Positions 1 to 9,071 of a stretch of 64,000 nt of DNA are shown here, piece by piece (position 1 is the first letter of the stretch; each line of letters starts with the position of its first letter). The position numbers and the translations under genes were made by a program. Below the pieces are notes generated by a model. The model was given only the letters and a program-made list of their open reading frames with translations. It was not told where the DNA came from and made no database searches. Source of the stretch: Marinococcus halophilus (lineage in GTDB: Bacteria; Bacillota; Bacilli; Bacillales; Marinococcaceae); contig NZ_NPFA01000008.1 in assembly GCF_002265875.1 (NCBI RefSeq), positions 67,127 through 131,126 of the forward strand, read 5' to 3'.

Positions 1-39
1 GAAGAAGTATTTATGGACGGGCAGAACCGCCGGGGATAA
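1..39 (+). CDS. 3' end of an upstream gene (possibly dnaI)
   Basis: Frame 1 is open from the window edge and ends at a TAA at 37-39, reading EEVFMDGQNRRG. The short tail resembles my memory of the C-terminus of the primosomal helicase loader DnaI, and dnaI lies just upstream of thrS in Bacillus. Only twelve residues are visible, so the identity is a guess from context; the frame could also be chance. Confidence 0.3.
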   Translation, partial: EEVFMDGQNRRG

Positions 40-182
40 TTGGTAATATACAGGACATTCTATGTGTATAATACAAATAAATATGCTAACATGATGATAG
101 CGCCCAGCATGCAGAAAATGGGTTGGATTCGCGGTATTTTCATGCGAGCGCCACAAAGGAATTTTCTGGAGGGTATACAAAA

Positions 183-1292
183 ATGAGCATTGATGGAATA
201 TTAGAACGTGCATTAAACGGAGAACGACTGACCATGGACGACGCTGTGCGCTTGTATGAAAGCGATGAAATAGAAAAAATGGGAGCGGCAGCAAATGAAA
301 TTAAAAAACGTTGGCATCCCGAGCCTGTTGCTACCTTTAACATAGGACGAAATGTCAATTACACCAACGTCTGCGATACATTCTGCCGCTTTTGTGCATT
401 TTATCGCCGCCCGGGCTCAGAAGAGGGCTACCTTCTTTCAGATGACCAGATTCTGCAGAAAATTAAAGAACTCCAGGACGTTGGAGGAGACGAAATTTTG
501 ATGCAGGGAGGGACCAACCCGAATCTCCCATTTGAATACTATACAAACCTGCTCAAGAAAATAAAAAACCATTTTCCGGATGTGACGATGCACTCGTTTA
601 CTCCGGCAGAGGTGTACAAAATGATGGAAGTATCCGGCCTCTCCTTGAGAGAAGTACTGACGGCTCTGCATGAAGCAGGGCTCGACTCTCTTCCTGGCGG
701 CGGTGCCGAAATTCTTACAGAGAAAACAAGAAAACGGATCAGCCGGCTGAAGTGCACGGCCGACCAATGGATCGACTGCATGAAAATGGCTAAAGAAGTT
801 GGCATGCACGGTACCGCAACGATGGTCATCGGCTTTGGCGAATCAAACGAAGAACGGGCCGAACACCTTTGGCGCATTCGTGAGGCCCAGGACGAATCCA
901 ACTGCTTTTTGGCATTCATTTCCTGGACCTTCCAGCAGGACTACACGAGCATGAAAGGCGAACGTATTACACCAGAGGGTTATCTCCGGAACGTAGCCAT
1001 TTCGCGCTTATTCCTGGACAACATCCCGAACTTCCAGTCCTCGTGGGTGACTGCTGGACCAGAGACAGGGAAGCGCTCCCTCTCCTACGGCTGTAATGAC
1101 TTTGGCAGTACGATGATGGAAGAGAACGTCGTTTCTTCAGCGGGCACCACCCACAAGGTAAACATCAACCGGATCCTTCGTTTAATACGGGAAGCAGGCT
1201 ACACGCCAGCGCAGCGGAATACGAAGTACCATACACTCCGTGTGTTTGAAGGAGAAGAAAACAGCGAAAAAGACTTTGTTATGCAAAATTAA
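183..1292 (+). CDS. mqnC: Cyclic dehypoxanthinyl futalosine synthase (radical SAM)
   Basis: Radical SAM enzyme of the futalosine route to menaquinone; MqnC cyclises dehypoxanthinyl futalosine. The 369-residue protein carries the CX3CX2C cluster-binding motif (CDTFCRFC, Cys64, Cys68, Cys71), followed by the GGTNP and PGGGAEIL stretches typical of the MqnC/MqnE/CofH group. Length and the lack of the extra MqnE region favour MqnC over the paralogue MqnE. The ATG at 183 follows a TGGAGGG site; a longer in-frame TTG start at 123 has no ribosome binding site and adds residues the family lacks. It sits alone between a probable dnaI end and thrS, without other mqn genes nearby. The family call is firm; the MqnC/MqnE distinction is slightly less so. 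Confidence 0.88.
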   Translation: MSIDGILERALNGERLTMDDAVRLYESDEIEKMGAAANEIKKRWHPEPVATFNIGRNVNYTNVCDTFCRFCAFYRRPGSEEGYLLSDDQILQKIKELQDVGGDEILMQGGTNPNLPFEYYTNLLKKIKNHFPDVTMHSFTPAEVYKMMEVSGLSLREVLTALHEAGLDSLPGGGAEILTEKTRKRISRLKCTADQWIDCMKMAKEVGMHGTATMVIGFGESNEERAEHLWRIREAQDESNCFLAFISWTFQQDYTSMKGERITPEGYLRNVAISRLFLDNIPNFQSSWVTAGPETGKRSLSYGCNDFGSTMMEENVVSSAGTTHKVNINRILRLIREAGYTPAQRNTKYHTLRVFEGEENSEKDFVMQN

Positions 1293-1299
1293 CTACTGG

Positions 1300-1328
1300 T
1301 TGCATGATAAGGAGCTTTTCGCTATGCT
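1300..1328 (+). promoter_or_regulatory. SigA-type promoter for thrS leader
   Basis: TTGCAT (1300-1305), a 17-base spacer and TATGCT (1323-1328) lie just before the T-box leader. The -10 box overlaps a perfect 11-bp inverted repeat (1315-1325 / 1332-1342, loop GCTGAA). Confidence 0.5.
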
Positions 1329-1334
1329 GAAATA

Positions 1335-1580
1335 GCGAAAAGGAAAATGCAAAGAAGAGGACATGAAAATAAAACAGGCGTCCCAGAGAAGAGAACCGCG
1401 GCTGAAAGTTCTCCACGAACCGTTTTATTTTTACCCCCTCGGAGCTCCGGCAGGGAACCTTAGTATCTGTCGGCGGGTCCCCGGCCGTTACCCGGATAGA
1501 GTCGTCTCTGCGAGTGGGGCGGAAACTAGGGTGGAACCGCGGCTGAGCCCGCCCCTTTCGAGGGGCGGGCTCTTTATGTA
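1335..1580 (+). promoter_or_regulatory. T-box riboswitch (threonine) upstream of thrS
   Basis: A T-box leader senses uncharged tRNA and prevents termination. The conserved T-box AGGGTGGAACCGCGG is at 1528-1542 and is followed at once by a strong terminator. Stem I can be drawn by pairing AAAATAAAAC (near 1368) with GTTTTATTTT (1422-1431); the bases just before the closing strand are GAACC, so the specifier codon is most likely ACC (1419-1421), a threonine codon. This matches the downstream thrS. The 245-base leader therefore fills most of the mqnC-thrS gap. Confidence 0.92.
1545..1576 (+). terminator. T-box terminator of thrS leader
   Basis: Perfect 12-bp stem GAGCCCGCCCCT / AGGGGCGGGCTC (1545-1556 / 1561-1572) with a TTCG tetraloop, followed by TTTAT. 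It is the structure the T-box antiterminator competes with. Confidence 0.88.
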
Positions 1581-1621
1581 TTTTTCTGTTTATTACAGTT
1601 ACAAAAGGAGGACAATTCACA

Positions 1622-3562
1622 TTGGCAGAACAGACAATCAACCTCATATTTCCAGACGGAAATGAAAAATCATATGACATTGGCACAACGACAGAGGAAG
1701 TAGCCGGCGGGATCAGCTCCGGACTGAAAAAGAACGCACTGGCAGGGAAAATGAATGGAAAAATGGTCGATCTCCGCACGCCACTTAGGGAAAATGGACA
1801 GATCGAAATCATCACGTACCAATCGCCGGAAGGGCTTGAAGTACTCCGGCACAGTACGGCACATGCGATGGCCCAAGCCGTGAAACGGCTTTTTGATGAC
1901 GTACAGCTTGGGGTGGGGCCAGTAATTGAAAACGGCTTTTATTACGATATTGACATGCCGCATCAGCTAACTCCGGAAGACCTGCCAAAAATCGAAAAAG
2001 AAATGAATAAAATCGTCGATGAAAATCTTGAAATTATTCGTGAGGAAGTGTCCCGGGACGAAGCGATCCGCTTTTTTAAAGAGCTTGGCGATGAATTGAA
2101 GCTGGAATTGATCGAAGACATTCCGGAAGGAGAGCAAATTGCACTATACCGGCAGGGCGAATTTGTCGATTTATGCCGGGGCGTCCACGTGCCGCAGACG
2201 TCTAAGCTGAAAAAGTTTAAGCTGATGAATATTTCTGGAGCTTATTGGCGCGGGGACAGCAATAATAAAATGCTTCAGCGTATTTACGGGACGGCGTTTG
2301 AAAAGCAGTCCCAACTGGATGATCACTTGAAAATGATTGAAGAGGCTAAAGAGCGGGACCACCGTAAAATAGGCAGAGAGCTCGACATATTCACGACCAG
2401 CCAGACAGTAGGCCAGGGCCTGCCGCTTTGGCTTCCAAATGGCGCGACGATCCGTCGGATCATCGAACGCTATATTGTAGATAAAGAAGTGCGTCTTGGC
2501 TACGACCACGTGTATACGCCGGTGCTCGGCTCGTCTGAACTCTATAAAACATCGGGCCACTGGGACCACTACCAGGATGATATGTTTCCTCCGATTGAAA
2601 TGGATAATGAAACACTCGTACTCCGGCCGATGAACTGTCCACACCATATGATGGTGTACAAAAATAAGAAACACAGCTATCGCGATCTGCCGGTACGCAT
2701 TGCAGAGCTTGGAACAATGCACCGTTATGAAAAATCCGGGGCGCTTGCCGGACTGCAGAGAGTACGGGCGATGACGCTAAATGACGGGCATATTTTTGCC
2801 CGTCCTGACCAGCTGAAGGATGAATTCATCCGTGCTGTACGGCTCGTTCGTGAAGTCTATCATGACTTTGGCATCAAAGATTACACCTTCCGGCTTTCCT
2901 ACCGGGATCCGGAAGATAAAGAAAAATATGTGGACGACGACCAGATGTGGGAGAATTCCGAACGTATTCTTAAAGAAGCGATGGATGCTATTGATGCTGA
3001 ATATGTAGAAGCCGAAGGAGAAGCAGCATTTTACGGCCCGAAGCTGGACGTGCAGGTGAAAACAGCGATGGGCAAGGAAGAGACGCTTTCGACCGTCCAG
3101 ATTGACACCCATCTGCCTGAACGCTTTGATCTCACGTATGTCGGAAGCGACGGCGGCGAGCATCGCCCGGTAGTAGTCCACCGGGGAATCGTTTCCACCA
3201 TGGAACGCTTCATCGCTTTTCTGCTTGAAGAATATAAAGGCGCCCTGCCGACGTGGCTGTCTCCTGTCCAGGTAAAAATTATACCGGTCTCTCCTGATGT
3301 GCACCTTGATTATGCCAAAGAAGTGGAATTGGCGCTCCAGGCCTCAGATGTCCGGGTGGAAGTGGATACAAGGGATGAAAAACTCGGCTATAAAATCCGT
3401 GAAGCCCAGACGCAAAAAATACCTTACATGCTTGTGCTCGGAGACAAGGAGCAGGAAGCAAACGCCGTAAATGTACGAAGGTACGGCCAGCAGGACTCAG
3501 AATCGCAGCCGTTAGAAGATTTTGTGGAAAATGTAACTGGGGCCATTAATGAATATCGCTAA
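1622..3562 (+). CDS. thrS: Threonyl-tRNA synthetase
   Basis: Class II synthetase that charges tRNA-Thr. The 646-residue length is normal. In order: an N-terminal TGS domain (about 1-62), the editing domain with HxxxH (HSTAH near residue 77) and the CRGVH motif near 185, the catalytic core with MNCPHHM near 337 (zinc Cys) and motif 3, and the C-terminal anticodon-binding domain (from about 540). Start is TTG at 1622, nine bases after AAAGGAGG; no better start exists in frame. It stands alone behind its own T-box leader, and a new promoter for infC begins within 6 bases of its stop. Confidence 0.98.
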   Translation: MAEQTINLIFPDGNEKSYDIGTTTEEVAGGISSGLKKNALAGKMNGKMVDLRTPLRENGQIEIITYQSPEGLEVLRHSTAHAMAQAVKRLFDDVQLGVGPVIENGFYYDIDMPHQLTPEDLPKIEKEMNKIVDENLEIIREEVSRDEAIRFFKELGDELKLELIEDIPEGEQIALYRQGEFVDLCRGVHVPQTSKLKKFKLMNISGAYWRGDSNNKMLQRIYGTAFEKQSQLDDHLKMIEEAKERDHRKIGRELDIFTTSQTVGQGLPLWLPNGATIRRIIERYIVDKEVRLGYDHVYTPVLGSSELYKTSGHWDHYQDDMFPPIEMDNETLVLRPMNCPHHMMVYKNKKHSYRDLPVRIAELGTMHRYEKSGALAGLQRVRAMTLNDGHIFARPDQLKDEFIRAVRLVREVYHDFGIKDYTFRLSYRDPEDKEKYVDDDQMWENSERILKEAMDAIDAEYVEAEGEAAFYGPKLDVQVKTAMGKEETLSTVQIDTHLPERFDLTYVGSDGGEHRPVVVHRGIVSTMERFIAFLLEEYKGALPTWLSPVQVKIIPVSPDVHLDYAKEVELALQASDVRVEVDTRDEKLGYKIREAQTQKIPYMLVLGDKEQEANAVNVRRYGQQDSESQPLEDFVENVTGAINEYR

Positions 3563-3567
3563 AATGG

Positions 3568-3596
3568 TTGACGCTTTATTGGCTCCGTGCTAAGAT
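3568..3596 (+). promoter_or_regulatory. SigA-type promoter for infC operon
   Basis: TTGACG (3568-3573), 17-base spacer, TAAGAT (3591-3596), starting just after the thrS stop codon. Confidence 0.65.
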
Positions 3597-3603
3597 GTCC
3601 TAG

Positions 3604-3818
3604 TGTGAAAATAATTAATCCCTAAAGAAGAAGCGCCCGCTTCTCACCTGACCGACAAACGTTGGCTGGTTTTTATCAATATATTGAATGTGTAGAGCAT
3701 ATATTCTGTATACGTGTGGGCGCTTCTCTGCTTCAGAGGGTGCCTGCACGTTTTTTCGTTGTGCCAATGGTAAGCATTTGCGTGGAAGCCCCGCGCACTA
3801 AATTTCTGGAGGTGGCTT
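3604..3818 (+). promoter_or_regulatory. L20-type autoregulatory leader of infC-rpmI-rplT
   Basis: The 5' leader has the signature of the Bacillus ribosomal L20 leader: AGAAGCGCCC at 3629-3638 pairs at long range with GGGCGCTTCT at 3718-3727 (12 pairs with the flanking wobble). The same left strand can instead form a local hairpin AGAAGC-gccc-GCTTCT. The right strand is also part of a terminator helix (3713-3723 / 3740-3750 before TTTTTT), so the long-range helix and the terminator exclude each other. In B. subtilis L20 binds this leader to repress the operon; I infer the same here. Confidence 0.85.
3713..3756 (+). terminator. Attenuator terminator in the infC leader
   Basis: CGTGTGGGCGC (3713-3723) pairs with GTGCCTGCACG (3740-3750) with three wobble pairs; an inner CTCTG/CAGAG hairpin fills the loop and TTTTTT follows (3751-3756). 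It overlaps the 3' strand of the L20-leader helix. Confidence 0.6.
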
Positions 3819-4373
3819 ATTATTCGTAAGGACCAAAAGGTAAACGAGGGCATCCGTGCCCGTGAAGTTCGACTCATCGACGCTAACGGAGAGCAGCTTG
3901 GAGTAAAATCAAGAAATGAAGCTTTAGAGCTGGCCGGGAAAGAAAACCTTGACCTCGTTCTTGTCGCTCCAAATGCGAAACCGCCTGTCTGCCGTATTAT
4001 GGATTACGGTAAATACCGTTTTGAACAGCAGAAAAAAGAAAAAGAAGCCCGGAAAAAGCAAAAAACGATCAATGTTAAAGAAGTTCGTTTGAGCCCGAGC
4101 ATCGAAGAACACGACTTTAATACAAAACTTCGCAATGCACGGAAGTTTTTATCTAAAGGCGATAAAGTAAAAGCAGCTATCCGCTTCCGCGGTCGTATGA
4201 TCACCCACTCTGACATTGGTAAAGAAGTACTGGACCGGTTTGCGAAAGAGTGTGAAGACGTGAGTACGATTGAAACGAAGCCAAAAATGGACGGCCGCAG
4301 CATGTTCCTCATGCTTGCTCCAAAAGCAGAACAGGAACGTGAACAAAAAGAAGAATCCAGCAAAGAAGAGTAG
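3819..4373 (+). CDS. infC: Translation initiation factor IF-3 (AUU start)
   Basis: IF-3 binds the 30S subunit and checks start-codon choice. The 184-residue protein has the N-domain ([31 protein letters not shown]) and the basic linker [13 protein letters not shown] before the C-domain ([12 protein letters not shown]). The reading frame has no ATG before Met61 (3999), where the fold is already half gone. The natural start is ATT at 3819 (or the second ATT at 3822), placed 6 bases after GGAGG, as in other infC genes whose rare AUU start allows self-regulation. First gene of infC-rpmI-rplT, followed 43 bases later by rpmI. Confidence 0.93.
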   Translation: MIRKDQKVNEGIRAREVRLIDANGEQLGVKSRNEALELAGKENLDLVLVAPNAKPPVCRIMDYGKYRFEQQKKEKEARKKQKTINVKEVRLSPSIEEHDFNTKLRNARKFLSKGDKVKAAIRFRGRMITHSDIGKEVLDRFAKECEDVSTIETKPKMDGRSMFLMLAPKAEQEREQKEESSKEE

Positions 4374-4416
4374 ACAGCGGTTTTTCCCGTTATATTAAAA
4401 AAGGAGGATGTCACTT

Positions 4417-4620
4417 ATGCCAAAAATGAAATCTCACCGCGGAGCAGCAAAACGTTTTCGCAAAACAGGAAGCGGCCGTGTAAAACGCGCACGCGCATTC
4501 ACGAGCCATATGTTTTCGCATAAATCCCAAAAGCAAAAGCGTAACCTTCGTAAACCGGAGCTTGTTTCCAAATCCGACTACAAGCGTATCAAGACACTAC
4601 TGCCGAAAACGAAAAAATAA
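4417..4620 (+). CDS. rpmI: 50S ribosomal protein L35
   Basis: Small basic ribosomal protein, 67 residues, starting [14 protein letters not shown] as usual for L35 and containing KRARAFTSH and QKQKRNLRK. The ATG at 4417 is nine bases after AAAGGAGG; an ATG at 4408 touches the ribosome binding site itself and would add three atypical residues. Second gene of the infC operon. Confidence 0.97.
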   Translation: MPKMKSHRGAAKRFRKTGSGRVKRARAFTSHMFSHKSQKQKRNLRKPELVSKSDYKRIKTLLPKTKK

Positions 4621-4661
4621 GCAAGACCAAATAATTAATATAAGCTAAGGAGGGGTTGACG

Positions 4662-5018
4662 ATGCCAAGAGTAAAAGGCGGATATGTGGCACGTCGCAGA
4701 CGTAAACGAGTATTAAAACTCGCGAAAGGATATAGAGGTTCAAAGCATACGCTGTTTAAAACAGCGCAGGAACAGGTAATGAAGTCCCTGCAGTATGCTT
4801 ACCGGGACCGTCGCCAGCGCAAACGCGAATTCCGTAAGCTCTGGATCGCGCGTATCAACGCAGCAGCGCGGTTGAATGGCTTGTCTTACAGCCGCATGAT
4901 GCATGGTTTGAAGCAGGGCGGTATTCAAATGAACCGTAAAATGCTCGCAGACCTCGCGATAAACGACGAGAAAGCATTCGCAGAACTTGCTGAAAAAGCG
5001 AAATCAAACCTAAACTAA
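4662..5018 (+). CDS. rplT: 50S ribosomal protein L20
   Basis: Assembly protein of the 50S subunit and, in Bacillus, the repressor that binds the leader of this same operon. 118 residues, starting [19 protein letters not shown] with the long basic N-terminal extension, then the globular domain ([19 protein letters not shown]). The ATG at 4662 follows GGAGG; the TTG at 4656 two codons earlier is too close to it. Last gene of the operon, ended by a terminator shared with convergent ysdB. Confidence 0.98.
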   Translation: MPRVKGGYVARRRRKRVLKLAKGYRGSKHTLFKTAQEQVMKSLQYAYRDRRQRKREFRKLWIARINAAARLNGLSYSRMMHGLKQGGIQMNRKMLADLAINDEKAFAELAEKAKSNLN

Positions 5019-5025
5019 AATGCAA

Positions 5026-5062
5026 AAAAGCGGAGCGCCCGTCAATAGGGCGTTCCGCTTTT
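5026..5062. terminator. Bidirectional terminator between rplT and ysdB
   Basis: AAAAGCGGAGCGCCC / GGGCGTTCCGCTTTT with a short loop; A-run on the left and T-run on the right let it serve both rplT (+) and ysdB (-). Confidence 0.85.
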
Positions 5063-5469
5063 TATCGTTTTCCCGGCCGCTCCGCTTCAAGCTGCTGCAT
5101 AAACTCTTTCACCGGGCTGTTCCATTCAATGGCAGCCTCCGGGTAAAGAGCAAGAATTTCCCGCTCAAGGAAGGTGAAATCCTCCCGCTGGAAGCCGCGC
5201 AAATGCTCACTTTCAATCACCCAGAGCGAAATCGTAACCACTTCAAATGCTTTTTCGGTCGTACCTACGTATTTCTCTCCTTCAAACATGACGCCTTTAT
5301 GCGTAGCGAGCAGGTTTTTACGTACGTTTTGCTGGTCATCAAGCAGATAGAATTGTTTTTTTTGATGGGCGGCTTCTAATTTTCTTCTTGAATTATTCCA
5401 GTATTTCCAAAACGAATATATGATTATAATGAGAGCAATCAGCAACAGCAGTCGCAAAAGAATTCCCAA
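5062..5469 (-). CDS. ysdB: YsdB-like small membrane-anchored protein
   Basis: 135 residues with one hydrophobic N-terminal segment (about 3-22), then a charged cytosolic part. The central stretch (KQFYLLDDQQNVRKNLL, KGVMFEGEKYVGTTE) matches the B. subtilis protein YsdB, annotated there as a SigW-pathway protein, and the location next to rplT and ysdC is the same. Biochemical function is not known. Start is TTG at 5469 (complement) after AAGGAGGG, spacing 8. Transcribed against rplT; the neighbouring ysdA of B. subtilis is not present. Confidence 0.8.
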   Translation of the reverse strand: MGILLRLLLLIALIIIIYSFWKYWNNSRRKLEAAHQKKQFYLLDDQQNVRKNLLATHKGVMFEGEKYVGTTEKAFEVVTISLWVIESEHLRGFQREDFTFLEREILALYPEAAIEWNSPVKEFMQQLEAERPGKR

Positions 5470-5585
5470 TCTTTACACCCTCCTTTGCATATACCGGATT
5501 AAGCGTACATGAGCCTCAGCATTTCTAATATATACGCACAGTATATTAAAAAGTTTCACCTGAACCCGGGCAAGATAGATTATGT

Positions 5586-5614
5586 TTGAGCCCCGGGGCA
5601 AAGTTCTTTATACT
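5586..5614 (+). promoter_or_regulatory. SigA-type promoter for ysdC
   Basis: TTGAGC (5586-5591), 17-base spacer, TATACT (5609-5614), about 120 bases upstream of the start codon. Confidence 0.6.
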
Positions 5615-5735
5615 GAATATGGAAGAACCTGTACCACACTGCTTGTATTGATGAGAATATTAGTTTAAGACATTAATGATATTTTCCCTTTGCATGTGTG
5701 CGTAAAACAACCATACATAAAGGAGGCAGCATGAA

Positions 5736-6824
5736 ATGGCAGAATTAGATCCGACATTGCAGATGCTAAAAGACCTCACGGACGCAAACGGCGTTCCGGG
5801 GAACGAACAGGAACCGAGAAAAGTGATGACTCAGTACATTTCACCGTATGCTGATGAAATGAGTACCGATCGGCTCGGAAGCCTTATCGCTAAAAAAACC
5901 GGCCAGGCGGGCGGTCCGAAATTGATGATCACCGGCCATCTGGACGAAATTGGTTTTATGATATCGGGGATTGATGAAAATGGTTTCTTGAAATTTCAGA
6001 CTCTTGGTGGATGGTGGAGCCAGGTGATGCTCGCCCAGCGGGTGAGGGTAATGACGAAAAAAGGAAATATTACTGGTGTCATCGGTTCTAAACCACCGCA
6101 TATTCTACCGGCAGAGCAGCGCAAGAAAGCGATGGAAATTAAAGATATGTTTATTGATATCGGGGCTTCGAGTAAAGAAGAAGCAGAATCCTTCGGCGTA
6201 CGCCCAGGCGATTCGGTCGTGCCGGTATGTGATTTTGAAGTGATGAATAATGAAAAGTTTCTAATGGCAAAAGCCTGGGATAATCGCATTGGCTGTGCCA
6301 TTGCAATCGAAGTACTCAAACGTCTCGAAAACGAATCCCATCCGAATGAAATTTATGGTGTCGGTGCAGTTCAGGAAGAAGTCGGCCTTCGCGGTGCGAA
6401 AACAGCAACCAACCAAATTCAGCCCGACATTGGCTTTGCTGTTGACGTGGGCATTGCCGGTGACACTCCGGGTGTGGCAAGCAACGAGGCTAAAGCAAAA
6501 ATTGGCAAAGGACCGCAGCTTTTGATGATGGATGCTTCTGTTATCGCCCACAAGGGACTGCGTGATTTCGTTGTAGGAGTAGCTGAAGAAAAAGAAATTC
6601 CTTTTCAGTTCGACATGATGGCGAACGGAGGCACCGATGCCGGCTCTATTCATTTATCCGGAGAAGGAGTGCCATCGATGGCTATTACAATTCCGACCCG
6701 CTATATTCATACCCATGCGGCTATTCTGCACAGGGATGACTTTGAGCATGCCGTGCAGTTAATCGTAGAAATTGCTAAGCGCTTAGACCGGAAGACAGTA
6801 GATTCGTTAACGTACGACGCATAA
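5736..6824 (+). CDS. ysdC: M42-family glutamyl aminopeptidase-like metallopeptidase
   Basis: Cytosolic co-catalytic zinc aminopeptidase of the M42 family, which forms large tetrahedral assemblies that trim short peptides. 362 residues. Metal-binding motifs are complete: GHLDEIG (His68, Asp70), AWDNRIG (bridging Asp near 182), QEEVGLRG (catalytic Glu and ligand Glu near 213), [10 protein letters not shown] and the C-terminal HTHAA. ATG at 5736 follows AAAGGAGG. Monocistronic: own promoter upstream and a terminator right after the stop. Substrate preference cannot be read from sequence; older annotations call members endoglucanases, which the motifs do not support. Confidence 0.9.
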   Translation: MAELDPTLQMLKDLTDANGVPGNEQEPRKVMTQYISPYADEMSTDRLGSLIAKKTGQAGGPKLMITGHLDEIGFMISGIDENGFLKFQTLGGWWSQVMLAQRVRVMTKKGNITGVIGSKPPHILPAEQRKKAMEIKDMFIDIGASSKEEAESFGVRPGDSVVPVCDFEVMNNEKFLMAKAWDNRIGCAIAIEVLKRLENESHPNEIYGVGAVQEEVGLRGAKTATNQIQPDIGFAVDVGIAGDTPGVASNEAKAKIGKGPQLLMMDASVIAHKGLRDFVVGVAEEKEIPFQFDMMANGGTDAGSIHLSGEGVPSMAITIPTRYIHTHAAILHRDDFEHAVQLIVEIAKRLDRKTVDSLTYDA

Positions 6825-6827
6825 AAA

Positions 6828-6868
6828 TAATAACCTTTCCTTCCATTACGGATGGAAAGGTTATTCGT
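6828..6868 (+). terminator. Terminator after ysdC
   Basis: AATAACCTTTCC / GGAAAGGTTATT 12-bp stem with a small inner TCC/GGA pairing, followed by CGTTTTC. Confidence 0.75.
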
Positions 6869-6930
6869 TTTCTTACTGCCGCCAGGCAAAATGTGCTACG
6901 ATGAGAGAAAATACTGGGGGAGACAACGAA

Positions 6931-7698
6931 GTGAAGCGGATAGAGTCGGCAAAAAATCCAAAAGTAAAAGAAATAAAAAAACTTCATAAACGTAAAGAAC
7001 GGGAAAAATCGGGCCTCTTTTTAATTGAAGGAGACCACGCGTTAACAGAAGCCGTGCAGTCGCAGGCCTGGATTGAAGAAATTTTCATCGAAGAACACAA
7101 AGAGTGGCCACAGGTTTTTAATGAAATACCAACTCCGGCAACGGAAGTAACAGAAAGCGTCATGAAAGAAATCAGCTCGACCGAAACGCCGAAAAATATC
7201 GTAGCTGTATGCAGGGTTCCTGAATTTTCCAATGTCAAAAGCGGCGGGTATTCTTTTTTTGTTTTAGTCGACAGCATTCAGGACCCTGGCAATTTGGGAA
7301 CAATCATCCGGACGGTCGACGCGCTTGGAAAAGGTGTAGTTGTTCTCGGGGCAGGCACAGTGGATGCATACAATGCAAAAGTGGTCCGGGCGACGCAGGG
7401 ATCACTGTTTCATGTTCCGGTTCTGCAGGAGGATCTGGGCGAATGGCTGGAATGGCTGCAGGAAACGGATATTCCGTGCTTTGGGACTTCACTTGAAGAA
7501 GGAACGTCGTATTCAGCCCTGGAGCCGCAGCCCTATTTTGCGTTAATCATTGGCAATGAAGGAGCAGGTGTGCAAAAGAAATGGCTCGAGCGGACCGATC
7601 AGAACCTGTATATTCCGATCCCGGGACAGGCAGAATCATTAAACGCTGCGGTTTCAGCCGGCATCCTGCTGTACCATTTGAAGCAGACGGATTGGTGA
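6931..7698 (+). CDS. ysgA: TrmH/SpoU-family RNA 2'-O-methyltransferase
   Basis: SAM-dependent ribose methyltransferase of the SPOUT class; the likely target is 23S rRNA. 255 residues: an N-terminal substrate-binding part (SAKNPKVKEIKKLHKRKER) and the knotted C-terminal domain with motif 1 GNLGTIIRT, motif 2 IGNEGAG and motif 3 IPGQAESLNAAVSAGILLY. GTG at 6931 lies eight bases after GGGGGAG and matches the usual N-terminus; ATG at 6901 has no binding site. In B. subtilis the spore-protein gene sspI is beside ysgA; here only 106 bases separate it from ysdC and no such gene fits. Confidence 0.9.
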   Translation: MKRIESAKNPKVKEIKKLHKRKEREKSGLFLIEGDHALTEAVQSQAWIEEIFIEEHKEWPQVFNEIPTPATEVTESVMKEISSTETPKNIVAVCRVPEFSNVKSGGYSFFVLVDSIQDPGNLGTIIRTVDALGKGVVVLGAGTVDAYNAKVVRATQGSLFHVPVLQEDLGEWLEWLQETDIPCFGTSLEEGTSYSALEPQPYFALIIGNEGAGVQKKWLERTDQNLYIPIPGQAESLNAAVSAGILLYHLKQTDW

Positions 7699-7701
7699 TG
7701 G

Positions 7702-7730
7702 TTGCAATTGGGCCGGGCTTTTTCTATAAT
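7702..7730 (+). promoter_or_regulatory. SigA-type promoter for pheST leader
   Basis: TTGCAA (7702-7707), 17-base spacer, TATAAT (7725-7730) directly after the ysgA stop. Confidence 0.7.
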
Positions 7731-7736
7731 AATGCA

Positions 7737-7990
7737 TATTGAAACGTATAAACACAAATGCGCAGATGAAGAGTAGTAGCATTGCTTCCTGCTGACCAGG
7801 GAAAAGGTATCGTGGACTGAAAATACCTTACAGTAAGGATTTGTGAATTCACTTCGGAGCAGCCGCTGGAGTATTCCTCGTGGAAGAAAAGCGTGCCGGA
7901 ACCTGTCGTTACAGGAAAGTGAGCTGTGCACTGCAGCTAACAAGGGTGGTACCGCGAGCCTTCGTCCCTTTTCAGGGAGAGGGCTCTTTT
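7737..7990 (+). promoter_or_regulatory. T-box riboswitch (phenylalanine) upstream of pheS
   Basis: T-box AAGGGTGGTACCGCG at 7942-7956, directly followed by a terminator stem (GAGCC/GGCTC with TCCCT/AGGGA, 7956-7986) and a T-run. In stem I the upper helix can be drawn as TTCCTGCTG with CAGTAAGGA; the 3' side of the loop then reads TTTGTGAATTC before the closing ACTTC strand, placing a TTC (Phe) specifier at 7848-7850. This agrees with the downstream phenylalanyl-tRNA synthetase genes. Confidence 0.92.
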
Positions 7991-8021
7991 TATTTGGCAT
8001 AAAAATGGAGGGAACCAGGAT

Positions 8022-9056
8022 ATGATAGAACGTTTGGAAGAGCTGCAGCAGGAAGCGCTGCAGCAGATTGAAAAAGCTGGAGATACAAAAGAATTGGAGC
8101 AGGTGAGAGTAAAATACTTAGGAAAGAAAGGTCCTATTACGGAAGTGCTCCGGGGAATGGGGCAGCTGTCCAAGGAAGAGCGTCCTGTGGTCGGCCAGAA
8201 GGGAAACGAAGTACGTGAAGCCATCCAGGAGCGTCTGGAGAAAAAGACGAAAATGCTTGCTGACGAAGCATTAAAGGAAAAACTCAAAAATGAAACGTTG
8301 GACGTGACACTTCCCGGACGCCCGGTCCAACGCGGGGCGAAGCACCCGCTGACAAGCGTGGTTGAAGAAATCGAAGACATATTTATCGGGATGGGCTTTG
8401 AAGTGACAGAAGGCCCGGAAGTAGAAACCGACTATTATAACTTTGAAGCGATGAATCTGCCAAAAGATCATCCGGCCCGGGACATGCAGGACTCTTTTTA
8501 TGTCAGCAGCGATCTGCTGATGCGTACGCAGACCTCTCCCGTCCAGGCCCGTTCGATGGAGCGTCACCAAGGCAAAGGCCCGGTGAAAATCATCTGCCCG
8601 GGCAAGGTATACCGCCGGGATGATGATGATGCTACCCATTCCCATCAGTTTATGCAAATTGAGGGGCTGATGGTTGACGAAAATATTCGAATGAGTGATT
8701 TGAAAGGAGTGCTTGAAACATTCGTGAAGGAATATTTCGGGGAGGAAAGAGAAATCCGTCTCCGCCCGAGTTACTTCCCGTTTACAGAGCCATCTGCAGA
8801 GCTTGACGTTTCATGTGGCATCTGTGCAGGTGAAGGCTGCCGCATCTGCAAGCATACTGGATGGATCGAAGTGCTCGGGTGTGGAATGGTACACCCGCGT
8901 GTGCTTGAAATGAGCGGCTTTGATCCCGAAATCTATAGCGGCTTTGCCTTTGGCATGGGAGTGGAACGGTTCTCCCTCTTAAAATACGGCATCGATGATA
9001 TCCGGCATTTTTACACGAACGATATGCGCTTTTTAAAACAATTCACTCGAGTATAA
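8022..9056 (+). CDS. pheS: Phenylalanyl-tRNA synthetase alpha subunit
   Basis: Catalytic subunit of the (alpha-beta)2 enzyme. 344 residues: N-terminal coiled coil (about 1-85) that contacts tRNA, then the class II core with motif 1 ([14 protein letters not shown]), motif 2 ([19 protein letters not shown]) and motif 3 ([18 protein letters not shown]). ATG at 8022 follows GGAGGG. First gene after the Phe T-box and 15 bases from pheT, with which it is clearly co-transcribed. Confidence 0.98.
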   Translation: MIERLEELQQEALQQIEKAGDTKELEQVRVKYLGKKGPITEVLRGMGQLSKEERPVVGQKGNEVREAIQERLEKKTKMLADEALKEKLKNETLDVTLPGRPVQRGAKHPLTSVVEEIEDIFIGMGFEVTEGPEVETDYYNFEAMNLPKDHPARDMQDSFYVSSDLLMRTQTSPVQARSMERHQGKGPVKIICPGKVYRRDDDDATHSHQFMQIEGLMVDENIRMSDLKGVLETFVKEYFGEEREIRLRPSYFPFTEPSAELDVSCGICAGEGCRICKHTGWIEVLGCGMVHPRVLEMSGFDPEIYSGFAFGMGVERFSLLKYGIDDIRHFYTNDMRFLKQFTRV

Positions 9057-9071
9057 AAGGAGAATACAGAC

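Noticed and set aside
1363-1665. 100-codon + frame across the thrS leader
   Set aside because: Covers the T-box and terminator and runs out of frame into thrS; low-complexity, not a protein.
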